DNA from: Microbacterium sp. ET2
GTDB taxonomy: Bacteria > Actinomycetota > Actinomycetes > Actinomycetales > Microbacteriaceae
DNA length: 64,000 nt
Direction of reading: 5' to 3'
Assembly (NCBI RefSeq): GCF_030347395.1
Contig: NZ_CP128170.1
Location: 310,001-374,000 of the forward strand
Position numbers and translations under genes: made by a program. The notes under the pieces were generated by a model. It was not told the DNA's origin. It did no database searches and saw only the letters and a list, made by a program, of their open reading frames with translations. Positions 31,165 to 39,087 of this stretch are shown here, piece by piece. The stretch's first letter is position 1, and every line of letters starts with the position of its first letter.

Positions 31165-32346
31165 TCAGCCGAGGCAGTTCCCGGTGGACACCCGGTCGCT
31201 GAGCCCCGGGGCACCGGCGGCGACGGGTTCGAGTTCGGCGTTCGTCATCGCGTATCCCCGCGTGTCGTCGCCGTCGGCCCGCGCGAAGACGACACCCGCC
31301 ACCTCCCCGTCACCGGTCAGGAGCGGCCCTCCCGAGTTGCCCGGACGCACCTGGGCGAACAGCTGATAGATCTCCCGCGCATTGGCGGTGTCGTCGTAGA
31401 TGTCGGGAACCGGAACCGTCCCCACCGAGAGCACCTCCGCCTGGGTGGGCGTCCACGGCCCGCCGAGCGGGTAGCCCTGCACTTGCGCAGCGCTTCCGGC
31501 GGGAAGGGTGTCACTGAGACCGAGCGGGGCGGCGGCGAGCCCGTCGACGGCGATGACGGCGAGGTCGTCGATGGGATCGAAGTACACCACCCGGCCCTCG
31601 ACGGCGGCGCCCGCGTTCGGCTGCACGACGGGCGTGTCCACCCCTGCCACCACGTGAGCGTTGGTCACCACGCGGTCGGGAGCGACGACGAACCCCGACC
31701 CCGTCGAGCTCGTTCCGCAGGCGAAGGCCGTACCCGAGACCCGGACGACGGATGCCGCGGCGAGCTCGAGCTCAGGATCGCCGGCCTCGACCGGCGTCGC
31801 CGTGCCGGGCAAGACCTGCGGCGAGAGCAGACCGCCGAGCCTCGGCAGACCGTCATCGGTGACGAAGCTCCGCCATTGCGCGAGCGTTTGCGCCACGGGT
31901 GCCGGGATCACGCCGTTGATCGCCGTCATCACCCGCGACGACGCCACCGCGGGTCCGAGCACCGGAGCCCCGGTGTTGGCGACGCTCTGTCCGACGAGCG
32001 ACAGGGCGAGGGCTGCGACGACGACGCTCACCACGCCGCCGAGGAGCCGATCGATGACCCGCAGCTTCACCCGATCGACGCCGCGACGCACCATGCCCCC
32101 GAGGACACCGCCGATCGTCCCGCCGAGCACCAGGAGGAGGAAGGACGCCACGATCACCACGAGCGGCCGCCACTGCTGCCAGGGCCACGCGTCATTGACG
32201 ACCGGGGCCAGCCACCATGCCGCCACCCCGCCGGCGGCGAGGCCGAGCAGCGTCCCGAGACTTGCCACGAGGCCACGCTGCAGCCCGACGACGAGCGCCA
32301 CCGCCAGCAGGGCGATGAGGAAGAGATCGACGAGCAGCACGGCCAT
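31165..32346 (-). CDS. marP: MarP-like membrane-anchored periplasmic serine protease
   Basis: 393 residues: four N-terminal membrane helices of the CvpA/colicin V production type (about 2-120), then a chymotrypsin-like protease with His in TNAHVVAG, Asp in DPIDDLAVIAVDG and Ser in RPGNSGGPL. Cysteines in FACGTSS and at the C-terminal TGNC can form the disulfide known for MarP. In mycobacteria MarP protects against acid and oxidative stress. ATG 32346 was chosen; longer upstream frames are not coding. It is divergent from nrtR and is the last gene read before the riboswitch region. Confidence 0.9.
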   Translation of the reverse strand: MAVLLVDLFLIALLAVALVVGLQRGLVASLGTLLGLAAGGVAAWWLAPVVNDAWPWQQWRPLVVIVASFLLLVLGGTIGGVLGGMVRRGVDRVKLRVIDRLLGGVVSVVVAALALSLVGQSVANTGAPVLGPAVASSRVMTAINGVIPAPVAQTLAQWRSFVTDDGLPRLGGLLSPQVLPGTATPVEAGDPELELAAASVVRVSGTAFACGTSSTGSGFVVAPDRVVTNAHVVAGVDTPVVQPNAGAAVEGRVVYFDPIDDLAVIAVDGLAAAPLGLSDTLPAGSAAQVQGYPLGGPWTPTQAEVLSVGTVPVPDIYDDTANAREIYQLFAQVRPGNSGGPLLTGDGEVAGVVFARADGDDTRGYAMTNAELEPVAAGAPGLSDRVSTGNCLG

Positions 32347-32419
32347 CCTTCGGCAGGGAGCCACCAGCGTACGGCGCCCGCCTGTGACATCACCGAGGCG
32401 CCGCCGTCCGACGTCGCAT

Positions 32420-32448
32420 TTGCCTTCAGGTCGGGATGACAATAAGAT
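32420..32448 (+). promoter_or_regulatory. Promoter of the nrtR-nadABC operon
   Basis: TTGCCT (32420-32425) and TAAGAT (32443-32448) are separated by 17 bases. The first NrtR-type box overlaps the spacer and -10, as expected for a repressor. Confidence 0.6.
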
Positions 32449-32484
32449 GATGGCGCACTTAGAGTCAGGATGACACGAAGATGA
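32428..32484 (+). promoter_or_regulatory. Two tandem NrtR-type operator boxes
   Basis: Two near-identical segments, 32428-32450 and 32461-32484, share GTC-R-GGATGACA-NN-AAGATGA with a 34-base period. Each holds a GTC/GAC inverted half-site pair as seen in NrtR operators. The first overlaps the -10 element; the second runs into the nrtR start codon. Binding would block both initiation and early transcription of the NAD synthesis genes. Confidence 0.6.
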
Positions 32485-33173
32485 GCCCGGATGAAGACAT
32501 GACCCGCGTCGCGGTGTCGACCGTGATCTTCTCGCTGCGCGCGCGCCGGCCCGGGCTCCCTCCGTCGGTCGTCCTCCCGCTCGTGAAGCGCACCCGGGAC
32601 CCGTTCGAAGGCCTGTGGGCGCTGCCGGGCGGATGGCTGGACGTCTCCGAGGGACTGGACGCCGCGGCATCCCGCACTCTCGGCGAGACCACCGGACTCG
32701 CTCCCAGCTACCTCGAGCAGCTCTACGCGTTCGGTGCGGTGGACCGCTCGCCGACCCGTGTCGTGTCGATCGTGTACTGGGCTCTGCTGCGACCCGAGGA
32801 GGTCTCCGACGTCGAGAACGTCGGGTGGTTCGACGCCGCCGATCTCCCCCGGCTGGCGTTCGACCACAACGAGATCGTCGACTACGCGCTGTGGCGCCTG
32901 CGCAACAAGGTCGGCTACAGCCGGATCGCGCACGGCCTCCTCGCCGACGAGTTCACCCTCGCCGAGCTCCGCGAGGTGTACGAAGCGATCCTCGATCGCA
33001 AGCTCGACCCCGCCAACTTCCGCCGCCAGGTCGACACCTCCGCCACCCTCATCCCCACCGACCGGTTCCGCACCGGCAGTCACCGTCCCGCCCGTCTGTA
33101 CCGCTACAACCGCGATGTGGAGCTCGCCGACCGCGGGCCCCTGTCGCGCTCGCCCGAAATGAGTGACCGATGA
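32481..33173 (+). CDS. nrtR: NrtR-type NAD biosynthesis regulator (degenerate Nudix plus winged helix)
   Basis: 230 residues: N-terminal Nudix fold (about 8-145) and a C-terminal winged helix (about 150-225; FTLAELREVYEAILDRKLDPANFRRQV). In the Nudix box (residues 51-73) the catalytic REUxEE core reads R65-T-L-G-E69-T, so two of the three glutamates are lost. This fits a regulator that binds ADP-ribose-like ligands without hydrolysing them. It is the first gene of the NAD operon and overlaps nadA (ATGA). Autoregulation is likely from the boxes upstream. Confidence 0.85.
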   Translation: MSPDEDMTRVAVSTVIFSLRARRPGLPPSVVLPLVKRTRDPFEGLWALPGGWLDVSEGLDAAASRTLGETTGLAPSYLEQLYAFGAVDRSPTRVVSIVYWALLRPEEVSDVENVGWFDAADLPRLAFDHNEIVDYALWRLRNKVGYSRIAHGLLADEFTLAELREVYEAILDRKLDPANFRRQVDTSATLIPTDRFRTGSHRPARLYRYNRDVELADRGPLSRSPEMSDR

Positions 33174-34489
33174 CCACCCTCATTCCCACCCTTGCGCTCC
33201 GCGAGCCCATCGACCCGTCGGTCGATCACGAGATCCAGGCGATCGTGTCGGGCCGGTCGACGACCGAGACCTGTGCGACCGATCTGTCCGCCGGCCCCTG
33301 GACCTTCGACACACGGCCGGGCTACGGGCCGGGATCGTCGATGGGCGATGTGATCCCCACCGGGGCCCCACGCCAGGGTGAACTGCCGCTCGAGTACCGC
33401 GAGGCCTCCGAGGCCGAGCTCGCCGATCGCATCCGGGCCGCCAAGGCCACCCTCGGCGAGCGGGTCGTCGTGCTCGGGCACTTCTACCAGCGCGAGGAGG
33501 TGATCGCCCACGCCGACTACGTCGGCGACTCGTTCCAGCTGGCCAACGCCGCTTTGGCGCACCCGCACGCGGAGGCGATCGTCTTCTGCGGCGTGCACTT
33601 CATGGCCGAGACCGCCGACCTGCTCTCAGGCCCCGAGCAGGCGGTGATCCTCCCCAACCTCGCCGCAGGCTGCTCGATGGCCGACATGGCCGACATCGAT
33701 CAGGTCGAGGACTGCTGGGAGCAGCTCGCCGATGTCTACGGCGACCTGGACGCCCCGGATGAGAACGGGCTCGTTCCGGTCATCCCGGTGACCTATATGA
33801 ATTCCTCCGCGGCCATCAAGGGATTCGTCGGCCGCCACGGGGGCATCGTGTGCACCTCGTCGAACGCGCGGACCGTGCTGGAGTGGGCCTTCGCCCGCGG
33901 GCACCGCGTGCTCTTCTTCCCCGACCAGCACCTCGGACGCAACACCGCCAAGGCGATGGGCGTGCCGCTGGAGCAGATGCCCCTGTGGAATCCGCGGAAA
34001 CCGCTCGGCGGCAGCACTCCGACCGAGCTCGCGGACGCCCGCGTCCTCCTCTGGCACGGGTTCTGCTCGGTGCACCGACGTTTCACCGTCGAGCAGATCG
34101 ACCGGGCCCGCGCGGAGCACCCCGGTGTGCGCGTCATCGTCCACCCCGAGTGCCCGATGGCCGTCGTGGACGCCGCCGACGAGGCGGGGTCGACCGACTA
34201 CATCCGCAAGGCCATCCAGGCGGCGACCGAACCGACCACCTTCGCCATCGGCACCGAGATCAACTTGGTGCAGCGGCTCGCCGCCGAGCATCCGCAGCAC
34301 ACCATCTTCTGCCTCGACCCCGTGGTGTGCCCGTGCTCGACGATGTACCGCATCCACCCCGGGTACCTCGCGTGGGTGCTCGAAGGACTCGTCCGCGGCG
34401 AGGTGCAGAACCGGATCACGGTCCCCGCCGATGTCGCAGACCCCGCCCGTGTGGCACTCGAGCGGATGCTGGCGGCCAAGCCCTCATGA
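33170..34489 (+). CDS. nadA: Quinolinate synthase
   Basis: 439 residues of the long NadA type. It condenses iminoaspartate with dihydroxyacetone phosphate to quinolinate using a 4Fe-4S cluster. Signature regions are LGHFYQREEVIAHADYVGDS, the cluster cysteines in LAAGCSMAD, HGFCSVH and VVCPCSTMYRIHP, and HPECPM. The N-terminal ~80 residues are an actinobacterial extension. Start and stop overlap nrtR and nadB by four bases (ATGA). Confidence 0.96.
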   Translation: MTTLIPTLALREPIDPSVDHEIQAIVSGRSTTETCATDLSAGPWTFDTRPGYGPGSSMGDVIPTGAPRQGELPLEYREASEAELADRIRAAKATLGERVVVLGHFYQREEVIAHADYVGDSFQLANAALAHPHAEAIVFCGVHFMAETADLLSGPEQAVILPNLAAGCSMADMADIDQVEDCWEQLADVYGDLDAPDENGLVPVIPVTYMNSSAAIKGFVGRHGGIVCTSSNARTVLEWAFARGHRVLFFPDQHLGRNTAKAMGVPLEQMPLWNPRKPLGGSTPTELADARVLLWHGFCSVHRRFTVEQIDRARAEHPGVRVIVHPECPMAVVDAADEAGSTDYIRKAIQAATEPTTFAIGTEINLVQRLAAEHPQHTIFCLDPVVCPCSTMYRIHPGYLAWVLEGLVRGEVQNRITVPADVADPARVALERMLAAKPS

Positions 34490-36087
34490 ACGCCACCACC
34501 GCACCCGCCGTGCACGCCGTCGTCGTCGGCAGCGGGATCGCCGGCCTCACCGCCGCGCTCCATGCCGTGAAGCGCGGATGCCGCGTGACCCTCGTCACCA
34601 AGGACGTCCTCGAGCACGCCAACACCCGCTACGCCCAGGGCGGGATCGCCGGGGTGATGTTCGACGACGACCGGATCGAGGACCACATCCGCGACACGAT
34701 CACCGCCGGGGCGGGTCTCAGCGATCCCGACGCCGTCCGCGTCCTCGCCGCGGAGGGCCCTGCGCGCATCCGCGATCTGATCGCGCTCGGTGTGGCGTTC
34801 GACCGGGCTCCCGACGGCACCCTCGTGAAGGGGCTCGAGGCGGCGCACTCCTACCCGCGAATCCTTCACGCCGGAGGGGATGCCACGGGCACCGCCGTCG
34901 AGAAGGCGCTCGTCGCGCGTCTGCGCGAGAGCGGCGTGACGGTCGTGGAGCACGCGTTCCTCGTCGACCTCGCCGTCGACGCGGGGCGGGTGCGAGGGGT
35001 GAAGCTGCTCGTCGGCGGGTCCGCAGACCGGATGGGTGAGCGCCGTCTCCTCGCCGCCGACGCGGTGGTGCTCGCCACCGGTGGCGCGGGAGAGCTGTAC
35101 TCCCACTCCACGAACCCGTCGGTGGCCACCGGCGACGGCATCGCCGCGGCGCTGCGCGCCGGCGCCGCCGTCACCGACCTGGAGTTCTTCCAGTTCCACC
35201 CCACCGTTCTTCCCGAGGACGATCAGGGCGAGGCCTTCCTCGTCTCCGAGGCGGTGAGAGGCGAGGGTGCCACGCTCATCGACGACGCCGGCCGCCGCTT
35301 CGTGTTCGACGTCCACCCCGACGGTGAGCTCGCCCCGCGCGATGTCGTCGCGGCGGCGATCGCGCAACGGATGGCCCGTCAGGACGGGCGTCCGGTGCGG
35401 CTGGATGCCACGCATCTGCGGCCGACCCTCACCGAGCGACGCGCGTTCCTCGCTCGGCGCTTCCCTACGATCGACGCCGCCGTGCACCGCCGAGGGTGGG
35501 ACTGGGCGGCCGAGCCCGTGCCTGTCACGCCTGCGGCGCACTACCTGATGGGGGGCGTCGTGACCGACCTCCGCGGGCGCACGTCGCTCCCCGGTCTCTA
35601 CGCGGTCGGCGAAGTGGCGCGCACCGGCGTCCACGGCGCGAACCGGCTGGCCTCCAACTCGCTGCTCGAGGGCGCCGTGTTCGGCGCACGAGCGGGTGAC
35701 ACGATCGCCGCGGACACCGCGCGCGACTGGCCGTCCACGCCGGGCGTCGTCCCGAACGCCACGCCGGCCCTCCCGATCGCCGTTGTCGCTCCTCCTCCCT
35801 TCGACCGCGCAGCCTTGCAGGACCTCCTGTGGACGCTCGCGGGGCTCGTCCGCACGGAGCGGGGCCTCGCCGAGGCAGCCGCCGTCCTCCGCGCCTGGAG
35901 CGCTGCGGCCCCCGCCGCGTCGACCGAGCGGGAGTACGAGGATGCGAACCTCCTCCTCGTCGGCACGCACCTCGTCGCGGCAGCACGCGCGCGTCGGGAG
36001 TCCATCGGAGCGCACGTCCGCGCTGACGCGTCGAGGCCGGTCTCCTCGGCGCCGACCGAGCCGATGGCACGGGCGGCATCATGCTGA
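34486..36087 (+). CDS. nadB: L-aspartate oxidase
   Basis: 533 residues. FAD-binding GSGIAGLTAALHA lies near the N-terminus; TRYAQGGIAGVM and the C-terminal AHYLMGGVVTDLRGRTSLPGLYAVGE and GANRLASNSLLEG segments are characteristic. It oxidises aspartate to iminoaspartate for NadA. The ATG at 34486 overlaps the nadA stop, deciding the start. Its stop overlaps nadC by seven bases. Confidence 0.95.
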   Translation: MNATTAPAVHAVVVGSGIAGLTAALHAVKRGCRVTLVTKDVLEHANTRYAQGGIAGVMFDDDRIEDHIRDTITAGAGLSDPDAVRVLAAEGPARIRDLIALGVAFDRAPDGTLVKGLEAAHSYPRILHAGGDATGTAVEKALVARLRESGVTVVEHAFLVDLAVDAGRVRGVKLLVGGSADRMGERRLLAADAVVLATGGAGELYSHSTNPSVATGDGIAAALRAGAAVTDLEFFQFHPTVLPEDDQGEAFLVSEAVRGEGATLIDDAGRRFVFDVHPDGELAPRDVVAAAIAQRMARQDGRPVRLDATHLRPTLTERRAFLARRFPTIDAAVHRRGWDWAAEPVPVTPAAHYLMGGVVTDLRGRTSLPGLYAVGEVARTGVHGANRLASNSLLEGAVFGARAGDTIAADTARDWPSTPGVVPNATPALPIAVVAPPPFDRAALQDLLWTLAGLVRTERGLAEAAAVLRAWSAAAPAASTEREYEDANLLLVGTHLVAAARARRESIGAHVRADASRPVSSAPTEPMARAASC

Positions 36088-36947
36088 CGCCGGCCTCGAT
36101 CGACCGCGTCGTCGCCGCGGCACTTGCCGAAGACGCACCGTGGGGCGATCTGACCAGCACCGCGTTCATCCCCGAGGCGGCGACGGCGCGCGCCGAGCTC
36201 ATCGCCCGCGAAGCCGGTGTCGCCAGCGGCCTCACCGTCTTCGCCGCGGCCTTCGGGCTCACCGACCCCGTCATCACGGTGATCGCTCAGGTGGAGGACG
36301 GCGCCCGCTTCGAGCCCGGTGCCGTGCTCGCCGTCGTCGAGGGGCCTGCCCGCGGCATCCTGACCGCCGAGCGGGTCGCGTTGAATCTGACCCAGCGGAT
36401 GTCGGGGATCGCCACCCTGACCGCTCGGTACGTCTCGGAGGTCGCGCACACACGGGCCCGTATCGCAGACACCCGGAAGACCACGCCGGGCCTGCGCGCG
36501 CTCGAGCGCCAGGCGGTGCGCGACGGCGGCGGACACAACCACCGCTTCTCACTGTCGGACGCGGTGATGGTCAAGGACAACCACCTGGCGGTCCTCACCG
36601 CGGGCGGCGCCTCGGTCACCGATGCCCTCCGCACCGCGATGGCGAGCCTCCCCCACACCACCCACGTCGAGGTCGAGGTCGACCGCCTCGATCAGATCGA
36701 ACCCGTGCTCGCCGCGAACGTGGACACGATCATGCTCGACAACTTCTCCCTCGACGATCTCCGTCGCGGGGTCGAGGTCGTCGCCGGTCGGGCCATCGTC
36801 GAAGCATCGGGTGGGGTGTCGCTCCAGACGGTGGGCGCCATCGCCGAGACCGGGGTCGACGTCGTCTCGGTGGGAGCTCTCACGCATTCGGCCCGCGCGC
36901 TGGATCTGGGGCTGGACATCCGGGTCTCCGCTGCCGGGACCACCTGA
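36081..36947 (+). CDS. nadC: Nicotinate-nucleotide diphosphorylase (carboxylating)
   Basis: 288 residues, quinolinate phosphoribosyltransferase. Characteristic segments: AEDAPWGDLTS at the N-terminus, ADTRKTTPGLRALERQAVRDGGG with the active-site Lys/Arg/His, and IMLDNF and EASGGVSL in the barrel. It converts quinolinate and PRPP to nicotinate mononucleotide. Completes the nadABC set. Confidence 0.96.
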   Translation: MLTPASIDRVVAAALAEDAPWGDLTSTAFIPEAATARAELIAREAGVASGLTVFAAAFGLTDPVITVIAQVEDGARFEPGAVLAVVEGPARGILTAERVALNLTQRMSGIATLTARYVSEVAHTRARIADTRKTTPGLRALERQAVRDGGGHNHRFSLSDAVMVKDNHLAVLTAGGASVTDALRTAMASLPHTTHVEVEVDRLDQIEPVLAANVDTIMLDNFSLDDLRRGVEVVAGRAIVEASGGVSLQTVGAIAETGVDVVSVGALTHSARALDLGLDIRVSAAGTT

Positions 36948-36957
36948 CGGGCGCCCG

Positions 36958-38103
36958 ATGTCACTGCTCTACCTCGACAATGCCGCTACGACCCCGGTGC
37001 GTCCAGAGGTCCTGGAGGCTATGGCGCCCTACCTCACCCGGTGGTTCGGAAACCCGTCGAGCCACCACACCGTCGGCGAGTCGGCTGCCGCCGCCCTCGA
37101 AGACGCCCGCGCGCGCGTCGCCCGGATCGTGGGAATGCGGCCAGGCGACATCGTCTTCACCTCGGGCGGCACCGAGGCCGACAACCTCGCGGTGAAGGGG
37201 ATCGCCATCGCGGCCCAGCAGCATCGCGGCGCGCGACACGTGGTGACCTCGCCCATCGAGCACGAGGCCATCCTGAAGTCGGTGGACTTCCTCAGGCGCA
37301 TCCACGGCTTCGCGGTGACGATGCTCCCCGTCGACCACGACGGCCGGATCGACCCCGCGGAGGTCTCCCGCGCACTGCGGGATGACACGGCGCTCGTCGC
37401 CGTCGGCTACGCCAACAACGAAGTGGGCACGGTGCAGGATGTCACGGCGATCGCCGCCGTGACCGGCGCACGACGCATCCCCCTTCACCTCGATGCCGTC
37501 CAGGCCGCGGGGTGGCTGCCTCTCGCCGGCACCGGCGCCGACAGTCTCGCGATCGCCGGCCACAAGCTCGGCGCGCCCAAGGGAACAGGAGCCCTCGCCG
37601 TGCGGGGCCGCGTCCCCCTCGAACCGCTGTTCCACGGCGGCGGGCAGGAGCGAGGACGTCGCAGCGGCACCGAGGACGTCGCGGGCGCGGTGGCCCTCGC
37701 CACGGCGCTCGACCTCGCCGAGGCCGAGCGGGGTACGAGCAGCGCGCGGGTGAGAGCCACGCGGGAGCGCTTCATCGCCGCCGTGCGCAGCCGGGTGCCC
37801 GAGGCCCTCCTCACCGGCCACCCCGCGGAGCGGCTTCCCGGGACCGCGAGCTTCGTCTTCCCCGGCACCTCCGGGGAGGCGATCCTCCTCGAGCTCGAAC
37901 GACGCGGAGTGGTGTCCTCCAGTGGATCGGCGTGTGCGGCAGGCAGCGACGAACCTTCGCACGTCCTGCTCGCCATGGGATACCCGCCCGAGGTCGCGCA
38001 GACCGCCGTGCGGTTCAGCTTCTCCCCCCACTCCCACGTGGAGGCGGACGGGCTGGCCGACCAGGTCGCCGCGGCCGTCCGGGCGGTACGATCGGCCCCG
38101 TGA
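36958..38103 (+). CDS. nadS: Cysteine desulfurase, NifS-like (NadS)
   Basis: 381 residues. PLP lysine in IAGHKLGAPKGTG and the sulfur-carrying Cys in SSGSACAAGSDEPSHVL. It mobilises sulfur from cysteine. The position directly after nadABC fits a dedicated desulfurase that supplies the NadA Fe-S cluster, a common actinobacterial arrangement; a more general role cannot be excluded. The ATG at 36958 follows the nadC stop by ten bases. Confidence 0.92.
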   Translation: MSLLYLDNAATTPVRPEVLEAMAPYLTRWFGNPSSHHTVGESAAAALEDARARVARIVGMRPGDIVFTSGGTEADNLAVKGIAIAAQQHRGARHVVTSPIEHEAILKSVDFLRRIHGFAVTMLPVDHDGRIDPAEVSRALRDDTALVAVGYANNEVGTVQDVTAIAAVTGARRIPLHLDAVQAAGWLPLAGTGADSLAIAGHKLGAPKGTGALAVRGRVPLEPLFHGGGQERGRRSGTEDVAGAVALATALDLAEAERGTSSARVRATRERFIAAVRSRVPEALLTGHPAERLPGTASFVFPGTSGEAILLELERRGVVSSSGSACAAGSDEPSHVLLAMGYPPEVAQTAVRFSFSPHSHVEADGLADQVAAAVRAVRSAP

Positions 38104-39041
38104 CACCCGCCCTCACCGTCATCGTCCCGGGTTTCGACGTCGGGCCCTGGGTGGGTGAGGCGCTGGCCTCGCTGCGGTCTCAGACGTTCCGCGAGTGGCG
38201 CGCCGTCCTCGTCGACGACGCCTCCACCGACGACACCCTCGAGATCTTCACGCGCGCCGCCGCGCAGGACGAGCGGTTCTCCGTCATCCGCCACGCCGAA
38301 CGGCGGGGCCTGGCCGCCGCCCGCAACACCGGGCTCGACGCGGTGGACACCCCCTACCTGGCCTTCCTCGACGGCGACGATCGGTTCACCCCCACCGCCC
38401 TCGAGCGCCTCCTCACCGTCCTCGACGACACCGGCAGCGACTTCGTCGTCGGCGCCTACGTGCGGCTCCGACCCGATGAGACGGGGGCCTACGCCGCCGG
38501 ACCGGTTCAGCCGTGGGTCACCGCCGCAACCCACCCCGAGCGTCGGCGCACCTCCCTGGAGGAGCACCCCGCGGCATCCGGCAACATCGTCGCCTGGTCC
38601 AAGGTCAGCAGGCACGACTTCTGGCAGCGCGCGGGCTTGCGCTTCCCCGAAGGACGACTGTACGAGGACCAGATCCTCGCCCAGCGGATGTACGCCGCCG
38701 CGCGGGCGTTCGATGTCATCCCCGACGTCGTCGTGGAGTGGCGCGAACGCGCGGACGGATCGTCGATCACCCAGCACAGGGAGGTCCTGCCGGTGCTGCG
38801 CGACTATCTCGACGGACTTCGCGGCGGTCTCGAGATCCTGGATGCCGCGGGGCATCCGGCCGCCGTGCGCGCGCGGATCGAGCTCATCCTCACCCTGGAT
38901 CTCCCACCCCTCGTCACCATCGCGCGCTCGCATGACGACGACGCCTACCGACGGGCGCTCGGGGTCTTCATCCGCGAGCTGCAGGGGCGGGGCCCGGACC
39001 GCGCCGTCTCGCCGGAGGTATCGGCCGCCGCGCTCTGGTGA
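38100..39041 (+). CDS. Glycosyltransferase family 2
   Basis: 313 residues with a GT-A fold: VIVPGFDVGPWVGEAL and VDDASTDDTLEIF at the N-terminus, AARNTGLD, and the DxD-type FLDGDDRF near residue 95. It transfers an activated sugar, probably to a teichoic-acid-like or lipid acceptor as in TagF/TuaG-type family 2 enzymes. The GTG start overlaps the nadS stop, so it is cotranscribed with the NAD genes although its role seems unrelated. Its stop lies inside the first of three 19-base tandem repeats. Confidence 0.85.
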   Translation: MTPALTVIVPGFDVGPWVGEALASLRSQTFREWRAVLVDDASTDDTLEIFTRAAAQDERFSVIRHAERRGLAAARNTGLDAVDTPYLAFLDGDDRFTPTALERLLTVLDDTGSDFVVGAYVRLRPDETGAYAAGPVQPWVTAATHPERRRTSLEEHPAASGNIVAWSKVSRHDFWQRAGLRFPEGRLYEDQILAQRMYAAARAFDVIPDVVVEWRERADGSSITQHREVLPVLRDYLDGLRGGLEILDAAGHPAAVRARIELILTLDLPPLVTIARSHDDDAYRRALGVFIRELQGRGPDRAVSPEVSAAALW

Positions 39042-39087
39042 TCTCAGGGCCCGGTGGTGATCTCGGGGGCCCGTGGTGATCTCAGGG
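39036..39087. repeat. 2.7 copies of a 19-bp tandem repeat spanning two stop codons
   Basis: Copies start at 39036, 39055 and 39074 (core TGGTGATCTC). Each unit carries TGA on the plus strand and TCA (minus-strand stop) within nine bases, so the glycosyltransferase stops in unit one and the convergent ABC exporter stops in unit three. Confidence 0.85.

Noticed and set aside
32481-33173. Active Nudix hydrolase
   Set aside because: The catalytic box lost two of its three key glutamates and a winged helix follows; a regulator fits better.
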